From contig VXBP01000332.1 in NCBI GenBank assembly GCA_013400115.1, positions 236,431 through 300,430 on the forward strand: 64,000 nt of DNA. The letters are read 5' to 3'. The position numbers and the translations under genes are program-made. The notes below the pieces were generated by a model. It had not been told where the DNA came from. It searched no databases and worked only from the letters and a program-made list of their open reading frames with translations. Numbering within the stretch: position 1 is the first letter of the stretch; every line of letters starts with the position of its first letter. Shown here in pieces: positions 11,771 through 24,650 of this stretch. The stretch is from Rhinopomastus cyanomelas (lineage: Eukaryota; Chordata; Aves; Bucerotiformes; Rhinopomastidae).

Positions 11771-14700
11771 CATTATACTAGAGACGGGGAGGAAACCAAC
11801 TGTAGTGTTAGATCTTCGTTTGGTGTTTGAACGTGTATCCACAATATGAGGCACAAACATAGTGATTATCTTCTTGGTACGGAGGGCTGCCTGTAGATTG
11901 ATGCTGTGAAGTAGTTGCTGTTCTCCCACAAACTCAGGGGCCAGTCCTGTCCCAGGCTGGCAGGAAAACAGCACTGTGGGGCTTCTGTTCCTTATCGCTA
12001 CGTGGGTGCCTAGAAATGTGCCCAATGCCAGTGTAACTGGGTCATCCCAGACATGAACCTCTCAGCTACTTGTAAGGGTGGTTTATCTGCATGTTGGCCC
12101 TGTTTATGCCTTGTACAAAGGAGCAGCACTGAAGAGATGGCAGTGAAAAGTCACACGAGAGGTAAGAGCAAGCAAGGAGGGAGAAGCTGGGCATGCTGTG
12201 TCGCATGGGTGTACTCGGACACGCACAGTGCTGGCCCGCGAGGCAGCGCGTTGTTTGTGCAGCTGTCCGTCACTGTGAAGATACTTGGCTTTTGCACACA
12301 GCAACTCTCTGGGTTTGGTAACTCAACTTATTAGTGAGAGCTGTGTCACAGTACATATGCACAGATACAAAGATCCTCTTAATGCCCTTGCTGAGCCGTG
12401 CAGCTGGGAGTGAAGTAGGGCCATATGCCCTGGGCGAGCGAATAGCTTTGTAATCTCTTCCCATCAGAAAATCTGAGAAATTCCATTGCTTTAGGACCTT
12501 GTATTGACCCCTGAGTCTAAGCCTTGCCCAGTTTTTCTGCCTGTTTAGTTAGTGTTTCTCTGCTGACTTTGGTCATACTACTTTAAATTTGCATCAGCAT
12601 ACGTGAGATGAGCAGTTTGCATTCGGTGTGCTAGATTTGTCCTGTGGCATAGAAAGTGTCGCAGGAGCCCACAGAAGGAGAGACACCAATGTTGTGTCTT
12701 TGTGAACTTCAACCCTGTACTGTCTGAGTCGTGTTTAGTCCTGCTGTAGGTAGGTACAGCCTGCACTGAGGTTATGCCTGCCTCAGGGTCAGGGCATGGG
12801 CTCATTTATCTCACTTTCTGACTGCTTTTCTGTGTAACCCATCCTGCCTTGTAGGTTGGCGATGATTTCATGGCTGTTAGGTAGTCGTGTCTGCTCTGGT
12901 GCATGCGCACACACATGCACTGCTGCGAAGTACAACCTTCAAAGCCCTCACTGAATAATCTTTACTGACATCAGTGAGCGCTTCCTACTCATCCGAGGAG
13001 TCTCGCTGACTTCAGAGACACTTTCTCATGAGTAAGAGTGTGCCAGTGTTACCAGTGGTTACCAGCCCGGCCCCACAGGGCGGTGTTGCGGCTCAGGCAG
13101 CCTAAGCTTGGCATTGCCTGGGCACACACCCCCAAAAAAGTGTTGGTATTACCAGGTCAGGACTTCAAAAATGTGAAATTGATGCTGGCAATCTGGTTAA
13201 CACTAGGCAGACAGAGTACCTACAGCCTCATAGATACAGGTGCCTTCTTGACCACGTGTGACGATGCAGAACACAGTTGAGGACAGTGTGCTGTGATGTG
13301 CTTCTGTCCCCTTGGCTCCTCTTCATCCCAGTAGGCTGGATTCCTTTTGCCTCTTTGCCTTCACAGAGCGATGTGAGGATATCAGGGGAGCTGAAGGTCT
13401 GTGAGGTTGGTTCTGTGTGTGCAGTGGACACAACACACGCGTTCTGTGTGAATATGTTTGCTGAAAGTATAGGTCAGTCAAAAAGCAGATAACTTTAATA
13501 GAACATGAAGGCAATATTGTCATGATGATGACTTTAGAAACAGAGATTTCTGTAGTTCCTCCAATTCTGAAGTATTGTTGAAAAACACTCGCTGGAATAG
13601 CATTAAGTGTATGAGACAGTTAGTGGCAGAGGTGAAAATACAATTCAATATAGTGGCTGAAGAATCCTGTAGTCAGTCAGTAGTTTGCTTTTCCTACCTT
13701 GGCAAAGAGCAAAAGATTTCGTTTTTTTCTTCTCCTACTCCCAGTTTTGTGGAAGTGGATTGTAGTCCTGTATAGTTTTGAGGTTACACATTGGTGAGCA
13801 TCATATTATTAACCCTTGCAAGTTTTTTGTAATGTAGGCATAGTATATGCCCATGCATGTGCAAACAAAAGTCCCAGGTTTATTTTAAAGTTGTAAAGGT
13901 GGGGATGTGGTGTTGGCAAGAACCAGAGTGTACCCTAAGGCATCCTTACATTGCCAGTTCAGATCTGAGCTTTTATACAAGTAAATGTTACTGTCTAGGT
14001 TAAAAGCCAAATTCATTGAACCAAATGAATCTCTGGTTCATTTCCAGTGTTGACAGAGTTTAACCAGAGACAAATGGAGCTGTTTGGTTAAACATTAAAG
14101 GATGTTATTGATTTGATATTTTTAAACTAATATTAGAGTGAGCTCCAAATTCAGTAGGTTTTGAAGTTTTTTTGCATGGGGTTGCCATGCTGCCAGCGAT
14201 GAAATGGCTCTAACCTTATTTAGTTACTTAGTCAACATACTTGCCATGAGTACAAAGCTTCTGATTTTAATACTTGTCCTTGGTCTGGCAAGCAAATCGA
14301 TGTAGGCTCATGCCAGTGGCCACCTGGAAGCACGCGGAACTGGCTGCAAAGACTTGCTCATATGGGTCAGGCTGTACAACTGGGGGTTTAGTTTCAGAAG
14401 CAATTAACAATTCACTATTGCCTAATTGTAGAGCTCAAATAATCGCTCTGCTTATTCCAGAGAGGACATACTACTTCTCATTGTGAACACTCCTGACTAA
14501 GGTGTAAACCCAGGTAATTTATGCTACAAGTCAGGAGAAAGTTTCTCCATTGCATGAAATCACTGTACTTACGCAGCAGCATAATCCATCCACTAGCTAA
14601 TGATTAACTAATGTAGCTTCAGAGCCTTTCTGGAAGTGTCACAAATTTGCAGTGCTCTCAAGAGCTAGGTTTAGCACTTGATGCTTGGATGTAGTTTTCA

Positions 14701-17700
14701 TCTCTACAAAGTGTTGGGATCCTTGCAGCTCCCCTACAGTGGTGCTTTGCAGGATGCTCAGGTGTTCAGTGCCTTTCCCAAGTCACTTGCAAGTCATGCT
14801 CAGTTGGAGGAGGCTCAGGCAGCCCAAACAGTAGGATTGCACTCATCTTGAAGGATGCTGTCATCTTCAAGATGACTTTAAAGCCCAGCTGGCTATTTAA
14901 TGCAATGGCAATGTGCAGGCCAGCCCTGCTGCTGTTGCAGGTTGGGGGCTTGGTCCTGGCTGATGCTTCTGCCTGGAGACCTGCAGAACAGCAGAGCTGG
15001 GAACTGAAGGAGCAGGCAGAAGCATTTATTCCTGTGGATTTTTCTAAAAGCAGCAAGAAGAAGGTGAAAGAAGGTTTAGGAAAGCTAAATTGCCACCTTA
15101 GGTGAATGAAACAATTGACTAAATGCACTGCTGATGTGGCATAGGTGAGATATTCCTGCCCTGATGCTCCACATGCTCCAGTGTGAAGCATCACTGCTTT
15201 CCTCCCCGAGTTTCCCTTCTGCAACCCCTATATGGATGTTTTTTGGCCAAAAATGCCTTTCTGGCAGCTCTTCAGGAAGCATGTTTTGGCACTGCCTACT
15301 TGCACATGTGCTTAGAGGGAGTTTCTGCAGGTGTCACTGCACAGAAGACTCTTCCTTGATGTGCAGTTGGAAGTCTCCAAGGCAAAGAAGTCGGTGAAAA
15401 TTACTTTTCCTTCTTAAAGAAGTATCTAATCCTCCTGAAAACAGCACGATTGTTGGGAAGTTAGGCATTGACACTGGCTTTGACTGGGGAGAGGCATTTT
15501 GTTTTAGTCTGACAAGTTTGGTTTAGAAATTTCCAGGTGAAGGATGCCATGCTACCGAGGTAGTTTAGGGTAACCTAAAATGATAGCTAAATGTTTTCAG
15601 GGAAGTGCTATCTGCAGTGTCATGTACACCCATTTTACCCAAAACTTGCTTCTTTTTCACTGGTGAGCAGTTTTCCTCAGTGATGTAGTCCCAGTAGGAA
15701 TGTGCAAGTATTAAGCTCCTAAACCAGTGTGATGCATTTGCTCAATCCTGTTGTCAGTATCAGGAGGCAGGTTTAGACATGCATCTTTCCCACTAAGTGA
15801 AAGGAGAAAAACTTCCTGGTTTTGAAAGCAAAGTTCAAACTCCAGGGTCATCTTCAAAGAGCAAAAAATACACCCTTTTGCCCAGCCAAAACTACAGGTG
15901 TGGCATTTCTTCTGTTCTTCAAGCACAGTGGTGCGTGCACTTGGGCATGGACATGGCACTTCCCTGTCACTGTTGGTGGAGAGGTCTTGGGTCTCAAGCC
16001 ATGGTGGTTCCACACTCTGCTGAACCCCTTCTTTCAGGAAAGGGTTGCTATGAAATGGATATGTTGAGAGTAAGAGAGGTGTGGTGTTTTGTCAGGGGTT
16101 TGGTTTGGTTGTTTATTGAAATCCAAGCACATTGTTTCTTCGGTGGTTGTGACACAGACACCCGTGAAGACCAGGTCTGCCAAGATCCATCATTAGCATG
16201 CTGAGTGTCCTGTGCAACATGGCAAGGGTGAGGAGGAAGGCGTTTGGCCAGGGTGTAGCAACTGGCAGGTATGCTGAAGTGTGGTAAGACCAAGCCAAGG
16301 CAATTGCCAAGGCGCAGTCGGATTGGGTCCTGTGCTTAGTTACTCTTCCTGTGGTTACTGACAGGTGAGGCAGCCGGCAGTGCAGCAGGCATCTGCATGT
16401 TGGAGCTAGGTCATCCAGTACCTGATCTTACTGATAGAATGATCTGGAGAGGTTTTAGAGCAGAGCAAAAAAGAATTTGCATACTTCTTTAGATTAACAA
16501 CATCTGTCTCCTAGAGCAGAGGACTGAGAGATAACTCTTCTGTATTTGTGTAACAATCAGTTGTAGTGGGGTGTGCTAGGCAGCTTATGTCAACTTTTCT
16601 TTAGGATTGTTTGTTGTTGCTTCATCTTTAAAGGCAGTTAGGTGCTGGAGAAGTTGGTGGTTGTGTGTTTGGTTTTTTTTTTTAAATAAAATTTGAAGAT
16701 AAGATCAGGCTATTTTCCCCCCCGTGCATAGAATTTAACCAGTGCAGTGGTGCAAACGCAGCCAGCAGAAGGGGAGTTGTGCCTGTCGCTGGAGACACTC
16801 GCCCATCTTTTCAAGGCCAGTGGGCCAAGCTGCCTGAGCGAACTGATCCGATAAAAAAGAAGCTCTGTATGCTGTGGTGTGGTGTCTTCCTGTGTGACAG
16901 TGGTCATGCAGTAAAAGGCAGAGCCTGGGAAGAGGAGGGGGAAACTGGGATATGTTGTAGCTGTGAGGAGGGAGGGTTGGGCAGGGCTCAGATGTGCAGG
17001 TGGTGGCTCACCTCTTGTAGAAGTGTTGAGACATTATTTATTTGAGCTGGGGAGTTCTTTACAGTCCTCATCCCCCATCCTGACTTTCCGGTGGGTGGGT
17101 TTTTGTACTTACTCTTTACCAAAAGGGGAGGTTTAGCCTCTGTCCTTTAGAAGATGATGTTTCCTGTGGCAAATAGAAATTGCTTACAGAAACCCATGTC
17201 TGATTTCTCAGTTGTGTCTGTTCTTTTAGAAGAAAAGGCTTGATGCACTTCTTTTTGTTCCACTTAAAAAGTTTTAAAGAGAAATATCAACATTTTACTA
17301 TTTGAGACCACATACAATACTGAACTGATCATCTTGGGCCGGCAGAGAGACCTGAGGGTGCTTGGTGGTGGAAGGGAAGAGGACGCAAACACACATGTCC
17401 AGTGTTTTTGTCCAGAAATAGTGGTGCTGTGAAGTTGAGGACCCCGGTTTGGTTTTATGCCCAACTCAAGACAGGAGTTTCATTTCAGCTGTTGACTGAC
17501 CTGATCATTGCCCTTGTTGCAGCATGTCACTAACTGTGAAGAAATACCTGATTGCTGACAATGTCTTGGTTACCTCATGCAGTGATACTCGTTTTCTCCC
17601 AAAGGGTCATGGGTGCACACAGCTGCTTTTCACCATCCACAGGTGGAGAGGCTCAGGCACTGCTTCATCACTATGCTGCTGCTCATCCTTGATTAAAACT

Positions 17701-20700
17701 ACTTCTTGCTGGATGGAAGGACATCATTGGATGTCGGATGCTCTTAGTCTTCACTTAAAAGTACAAGGACTGTGAAAACAGCTACCCCAGTGGGTTTTAT
17801 CAGGTTACCTTCCTCTGGTTTTGTTCTTTCTGCAGCAGCTAAAACTTGCTGCTATTTGAATTTTGAGTGTGAAATTTTAGTTGCTAAGTAAAACTTTGGT
17901 TACTCATATAAATTACGAGAGAAGCAGTAACAGCTTCATGTTTCTTACTGTTCTGGTTATGCCTGCTAGGAAACTTGAAGGAAATATATGGAGCTGTCAA
18001 GGATGTAAAAGCAAGAGAGTCTTGTTCTTGAAGAGAAGAGACTTGGATGGCTGATGAAATCGCAGCCCTTGGGTGCCACGGAGAAGTAAATTGAAGTCAT
18101 TATGACATTATGGCAGAGAGTGCCTGATCTGCCAAACTGTCAGTGTTTGATGGACGTGGTATCTACTGACATGATGTTGCACAAGCGCCAGCCAGTTTCT
18201 CTTTCTGTCAGCGCAGTGTTGATACTGCCAAGTGCCTGTTATTCCCTCGAACTATTACATGTGTGGGGACAAAAAAAACCCAACTGCTGATCAATACTAT
18301 AAATGGGCAGTTTTTGTTAGGTGATTATCAAACGTGTGCTGTTCTGTCCTTTGGTGATGGGCGTGCTATGCTAGGAAATCTGTGAGGGAGAGGGTTGAAG
18401 TATTGGTAACAGATAATTTTCTGAATTGAAACGTAAACATTCACAGCACTTAATAACTTTGAAGCTATAAATAGTTTCCTGACAGCTCTCCAGCATCCAT
18501 TTCATTTGGAAGCTGACTCACTAACATCCTAAAATCAAGGAGAAGAAAAATCAATGGAAGTACCAGGAAGTGACTTTTTGTTTGTTTGTTTAACACAGCA
18601 CCAAGCGAGCATCCCAAGGAAGTGATTTTACCACCCTGCTATGACTAAAAGCCTCCAAAATGAGTGTGGAAGCAGAGACAAAGGCAGAAGTTGAAAGAGC
18701 GAATGCTGACATTATACAAGATAGTGGATGAGAAATGATTCAATAATGGTTACAAGCATTCATACAAGGAGGGGGAAAAACCCCCCCAGATTCCCACTTA
18801 ACAGTATTGATTCTACATTTGAAAAATCAACTGCAGCTTATTGCATCCCAGTTGAAGAGAATGCAATCGGCAGATGCAGGGAGAGGTATGGCAGGCAGGT
18901 TTTTGCTGCGTGCTTAGACAACAGAGTAATACAGGAAGGATTAAAGGGCTTCTCAGGTGAAGTCATCTTCTATTTAATGCTTGTTGAGAAAGCAACTGGC
19001 GTCTTGTAGTGTTAGCTGAATATATTTTGGAGGGTTAAAGGTATTTCTGCTACTGTATGAGTGATTGTTAAAAAGAAGATCAAAGCTCCAGCCTTCTGTT
19101 GGCATCCTCTCACACAGGTCTTTGAAAGGAGCGTGCTTGCTGTTCTACTGTGTCATAATTTCTAGGGTTTGGGGTTGGGGTGTTTTTGTGTGTGATAATT
19201 TATCATCTCCAGAACAATGCACAAATTAATTATTCAGACAAGAACCGTAACATCTGGATGACCTAATTATAGATCTCTAAATTTGCACTGCTGTGTCCTG
19301 GTATTAAGTATTCCCTTACTCAGAAGAGCTGAGTACTTAGAAATCCCATTGCAGGCAACGGGAATTGCAGTAATAAGCACTTTGAAAAGCAAGCTCTCCT
19401 TGTTAAGTGCTTAAACATGATGGTTTATAGAGATACCTGAGACTTGAAAAGTATTTACCTAAATTAGTAACCTAGTTAATATCTCCAGAGCCAATTACCT
19501 GTTTGAAAGATATTTGCACATCATTTGCGTAATTTCAGGTTTATTTTTGTGTAATTTTAAATATCGTAGGGGTTTTTTTTGTTTGCTTAGAGAAGATGAG
19601 TGGAATTTGATCAAGTGTTTTAAGTGCTGCCTTTTTGAAGACATTTTGAAGTTTTGCACTGAAATATCCAATTTCTTCTTTCTGTTTAATCTACTGTGAC
19701 ATGATTCTACTCACACTTAATAGGTATGAGTAGCTTTGAACATGCGAGTAGCCCCACTGGACTTAATCAGATTATTTATGTGTGCGTGAAGTTACTTGGT
19801 TGCGTAAGTGTTTGCAAAATTGGGGCTTGTGTAAAGTTTCAGTTAAGGATTTGAGTTTCTTTTTGTTCCATTTAATAACCACCTTCTTTTTTTTAATAAA
19901 AAAAAATGTCTGAAAAGCCTGTATTTACGGCATAGCCCACCCTCTGCTTTCAGTTTCTGAAAGGAAAAACCATTTTAGGTCAACTTTTGTTCTGTAGAAG
20001 AAGGAAAAAGTTATGTGGAAATAGAAGGGATTTTGGCTTTATGTGTATTTCAGCAGTGATACAATGGATTCATTCATGAACCTTTAGCAAGATGTATTTT
20101 GATGTTTTTCCTCTCATTGTAAAATGTAGGTGCAAGTTTTCCTGGAGAATAACACAAAAGCCTTAATTCAGAGTTATAATTATGAAATGCTGATGTTACC
20201 GTTCTGAGCAGTTTAATGGTTTTATGTGGAACAGGGAGATGGATGCAGCTTTCTCTGAAGCAGGCTACTGCAGGACACTACAATTTATGTGCATCCGATA
20301 TTTGTGTTCAGGCAGTATCCAACCAGACACGTGGAAATGCTAAAAATTACACCTTTTAGGAAAATGTACTGGTAAAACAGCAGTTTTCACATACATCCTG
20401 TTGTCCTGCCATACAGTTTGGGCAAGCTGTGAGGCTTGGTACTTCAGAGATTTCCTCAGACAATATCAAATCATTCTTATTATTAAATTTTAAACAGGAT
20501 TCACCGTGTGTCCTCTCGAATAGCCGTTCTGGGTCGTACCTGCGAGTGTAATGGTTTCAGATGCTTTTTGGCTTGCTCTGCAGATAAAATAGGGCACTTT
20601 CAAAGTAGCAATTAAAGCGTACCGAACCCCCATGCACTGAACGGGTAGACCAAAAAGTACTTCCTTCAAAAACTCTCTCTAACCTCTCTCTTTTGTCCCC

Positions 20701-22770
20701 CCTTTTTTTTTTCCTCTGTGCAAGAGCTTTTTTCTTCCTTTCTGGATATGCATTCTCAAGTGTTGACCACTAAATTATCTGATTAACCCTTAGAGAAAAA
20801 AGCAAATGAGAAGACTTGCAAAAAGCACAGCGGAAGTTTTCAAAGCAGGTTCCATTCTACCAAAATAAGAAGCCTGGTTCTTTTTGTCTACTTTGAAAAG
20901 TCTCCATTTATACCTGTGCCCTCGTCTCTCCAACTGCTGCGCGTCTGTGCACGCGTAAGTACGCAACACGCACGCTACCGTGCAGCTGGCTTACAAGCTC
21001 TTCCGGATCAGATGTAGGTGTTGAAGAAAGGTTGCTTTAGGCTCAGGTTATTTCACCAATATTCTACACTGAGCTCGTATTCAAAACCAATACTTCCCAT
21101 AACAGTTTGTGGGGTTGGAGTGGTGCTTGAAAAGACATGTCTTCACGTGGCCGGGTGCAAGGAGGAGCTGACCTCTCAAAGACACTTCGTCTGTGGAACT
21201 TCCTGCGCCAAGATACTATCAGAGTAAACCATTCCAGCTCTGGCTAACCAGTGGAGAGGTTCTGACAGAGGGCTTATTGCACAAGAGCTGCTCAGAGTCA
21301 AGCAAACGCTTTTCTTTTGAACAAGGACGATGTAACCTACTTCAGAGTTACTTTGCACTTTCTAGGGGCTTTGGTCCCACCTCTTATGGCTGTTGTTGTG
21401 GTGAGCTGATGGTGCTGGCTTTAGAAGAGGTTTTTTTCCTGGGAATCACTGCTTAGTAGCTCAAAGTTTACGGAAATACCCTCACGCTTGTGCGTGCTGT
21501 TATCATGGTACTAAGTATGAACAGCACGCATAATAAAAGTAGGTTTTACTCTAATAAAAATGTTTGTTAGAACAACTGGTGCAGCACTGAAGCTTGAGGT
21601 CAGCCACAGTAAAGCCATGGTGTGCTTGCAGTGTCACATTGTGTGCATGGCAGTGAGTGGTGACCTCGCAGCACTTGCTCGTGGTTACCTTCAGAAATTG
21701 CTTGTACAAGAGACTCCAGTTCCTATTGGAAATAAATGGAAAGCAACACTAAGTCTGCATTTTACATCTCGTGCTTCACTGAAGAGTAGCTTTGTTCAGC
21801 CAGTCACTTCACGCACGTCTTCTCCAGCAAGACCAGATCTGAGGCTTTTTAAAAAAAATGATTGTTGGGTTTTTTGTGGTTTGGTTTTTTTTCTTTCTGT
21901 CAATAATGAAGCGGGCAGAAGCAGGCGAACTCGCTGCACGTTGCTTCTCCATTCATGGAAAAGATGAATTCAGAACTATCAAGTCTGTTTCCTGTTTAAA
22001 TTTCTGGGCTTTTTTTGTGCCCAGAACTGGAATTCAGATTAAGCAAGAACCAGCTATTTCTTTCTGACCTTGACACATGTTTGCTTTTCTTGGCCAGCTG
22101 AAAAAATGTTAGAACAAACTTCACTGCAAGACACTAAGAGAATAATTAAAACCATGCATGTAGTTTTTCAGTTGTTGGCTGTGAGTTTTTCTAGATACAT
22201 GATTCAAATAATTATAAATAAAAATAACTGTAACACTCCCAGGAGTACCAGAATGGAGGGTGCTAGAAATCATCCTGAGGGTGAAGAACTGTGATTTTGT
22301 TGATTGATCATTATGGGGACTCTCCCTGGGCAGATTTTATTGTGCTGAATGAATGAGACCAACTTTTGGTTTCAGCCTTTGTTCTGTAAGGTGCTTCAAA
22401 TGAGAAGTGCCTTCAGTGCTCGACAGCTGCATTTCTTCCTTTAGGGCTTTCACCAGTGGAGAACAAGAACAATAGCATGGAGATAACTTAATTATAAAAT
22501 GCATAGATGTTGTTTCACTTACTTGCTCAATAGGCTGCAGACATGGGAATACGAACCAGTGAAGCAGTAAGCATTCTTCTAATAAAGGAACGTTTACAAA
22601 TGAAATAACTTTTAAATTGGGTCTTTCTGCGCTGTGTTGAGGACAGCGTTGTGGTTTTGTGCTTTGGAGTTCCGAGTGCTCAGGTTGAGGGACTGTTGGA
22701 GCAGCTTAAATATTTTTGGGTTGCAGATCCCTTATAAGGAAATGTAAGGTGATCCAAGCTGCTTTCCAGT
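11771..22770 (+). other. ZNF516: Inferred 5' intron of ZNF516, block 3 (non-coding)
   Basis: Eleven kilobases in which I can identify no gene and no clear transposon. Local structures include overlapping inverted repeats at 14030-14093 and an inverted repeat at 14844-14874. A GGGGG-AAAAA-CCCCC run lies at 18771-18785. The longest frames (about 135-152 codons, near 14766-15224, 15797-16204 and 21560-21967) have ordinary intronic composition, overlapping frames on the other strand in several cases, and no recognisable domain. Confidence 0.6.
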
Positions 22771-22941
22771 TATTTAATGCACATGGAAACATAACTCACT
22801 TCAACGTTGTGAAAAATATCAGTCTAACTATTTAATGTGCACGGAAACATGATTCATTTCAGCTTCGTGAAAATATCAGTAATTATTTAATGTATATGGA
22901 AACATAACTCACTTCAGCTTTGTGAAAAACACCAATCTAAT
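22771..22941. repeat. Three-copy ~57-bp minisatellite
   Basis: Three head-to-tail units start at 22771, 22829 and 22884 (58, 55 and about 58 bases). Each begins tatttaatg, then a variable nc/ta-ANGGAAACATRAYTCAYTTCA block, then an AAC/AGCTT-GTGAAAA stretch and a closing ATATCAGT or ACACCAAT segment. Units differ by several substitutions and small indels, so the duplication is not recent. It is non-coding and matches no transposon family I recognise. Confidence 0.88.
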
Positions 22942-23446
22942 ATCAGCATGGCATGCAAGCCTTTTCTCAAAGCCCCACGCTGTGCCGTTAAAACCGAGCA
23001 GGACTATAAATTGCTGTTTTTGTGGTACCAGTAGTAGTTACGAAGTAGTATGTCATAGCCTAGCAACAGCTCCGTATCGGTGTAGCTCAGCGCCTTAATT
23101 AGCTGCTCCCGCACAGGCGCGGCGGCAGAGGGTATGGACCTGCCAGCACACCCCTGGATCCGCATGTGCTGTTTTCATTTACAACGGGAACGCAGATGAC
23201 AAACGTTATTCAATGCTGGGGAATTAAAGTGCGCATCTACAACTTCCCGAAGACATCGCTGCAGCTTGTGTTATTTTGGGTTTCAGGAAGCGTTCTGGAC
23301 TCTGAAAAAGCTGTAAAGGGAGGTTAGCAGAAGTTACTAAAAACAATTTGACATGTAAGTGGGAACGCTTTTCAGAAAGTCGCTCTTTCTCGTGCTCAGA
23401 TATTTGTATGTTTCTGGGTTTCTGAACTACTTTTTCAAGAGCTTGT

Positions 23447-23503
23447 ATAGAATCATTACGGACTGGAAGGGACCTTGAAAGATCATCTAGTCCAATCCCC
23501 CTG
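23447..23503 (-). repeat. CR1 LINE 3' end, antisense
   Basis: On the + strand it reads atagaatcattacggactgg, then aagggaccttgaaagatcat, then ctagtccaatccccctg. This is the reverse complement of the CR1 terminus. Only about 57 bases remain. Confidence 0.9.
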
Positions 23504-24585
23504 ATTCTGGGTTAGAAGTACTTTAAAATTGCGATTGGGGTGAATGTGATAATAGATGGGCTAACTCTCTTTAATGATTTAAAGTCGTTACCCAGTTAAA
23601 TCAGACCTTGCTGCAGTGACACACATCTGGTCATTACTTTCTTTTGGCAGGATTTCCCTAACAGTTTGCCTTCATTAACAGCTACCCAGTGACTCTTACA
23701 AAATAATTAAAATTTCATTTGATGGCATTTGTAATATGATGGCTATATTGTTGCTGAAAGTGAAATCAAATGCTTGGTAGCCGCAACATCTCTGCAGGAG
23801 TTTGGAACAGAAACTACTGGTCGTAGAGGCTTTGGATTGTGGAAATGCACTGATGCTTTCCAAAGTAGCATCCCATTCGCTCGAGAAGTCAATGGTGTTC
23901 AGGTACTGAAGGCTGTTCAAATCTTAAGATGGCATCTTTTAAAATGTCATTGCTTATGAAAACAAAATCCCTGCAATTGATTCCGTATGTCTTTCTTCCC
24001 ATGATTACTGTTCCTCCCTTTTGGGTGCAAGACACTTTGCTTGAGTTGGACACTGGAGTCCATTCATGAAGGCACAGGGAGGGATGTCTTCAAAGCAGCT
24101 TGTAGGCAGCTGTGATGGTGTCTGGTTTGCAGAAGGGAAGGTGTCCGTGTCCCTGACAGCCTCAGCAGAGGGAAGCTGTGACACAGAAACAGAGCGGATA
24201 GCAGAGTGGGAGGAGATGTGCGTGTTGTGTGTGTTTTCAGAGCTTGGTTGTTTTTTACTTATGTCCCAGGGAGCCAGCACTACTTATCTTCCCAGTCTGC
24301 AAGTTACGTTGTCAGCTGTTCTAGAGACTGTTAACCCCTCACACATGTTCATAAAAAGGCAAGAGAAGGGAGTCAGCTTTACCTTGACTAGGCACGTTCC
24401 CACTCCTCTGCCGCGGATGCTGCTACCACTTGCCATGGAAGATAAGGCTTGTCCTGCAATTCTGTGGTCACACTGCAGTGGCTCCTTATCCTTTGGCTGG
24501 ATGTGGCTGGGCTGCAGGTCTGAGTGGAGGAGGGTCTTTTCTAGTGCAGCAGCAGATGGCTTCTAGGTTTGTAATTCATAGTCAT

Positions 24586-24650
24586 GGGAACATAAGAGGG
24601 TCTGAACTGGGTCAGACTGAAGGTTTGTGTGCTCCGTTATCCTCCCTCTG
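24586..24650. repeat. Possible ancient interspersed repeat fragment
   Basis: The text gggaacataagagggtctg followed by aactgggtcagactgaagg resembles a widespread old amniote repeat with the core aacataagaa...actgggtcagaccaa. The match is short and from memory, so the family is not assigned. Confidence 0.35.

Noticed and set aside
18771..18787. GGGGG-AAAAA-CCCCC mini-hairpin
   Set aside because: Only five pairs of a homopolymer, easily chance or slippage. No flanking terminator or other context gives it meaning.
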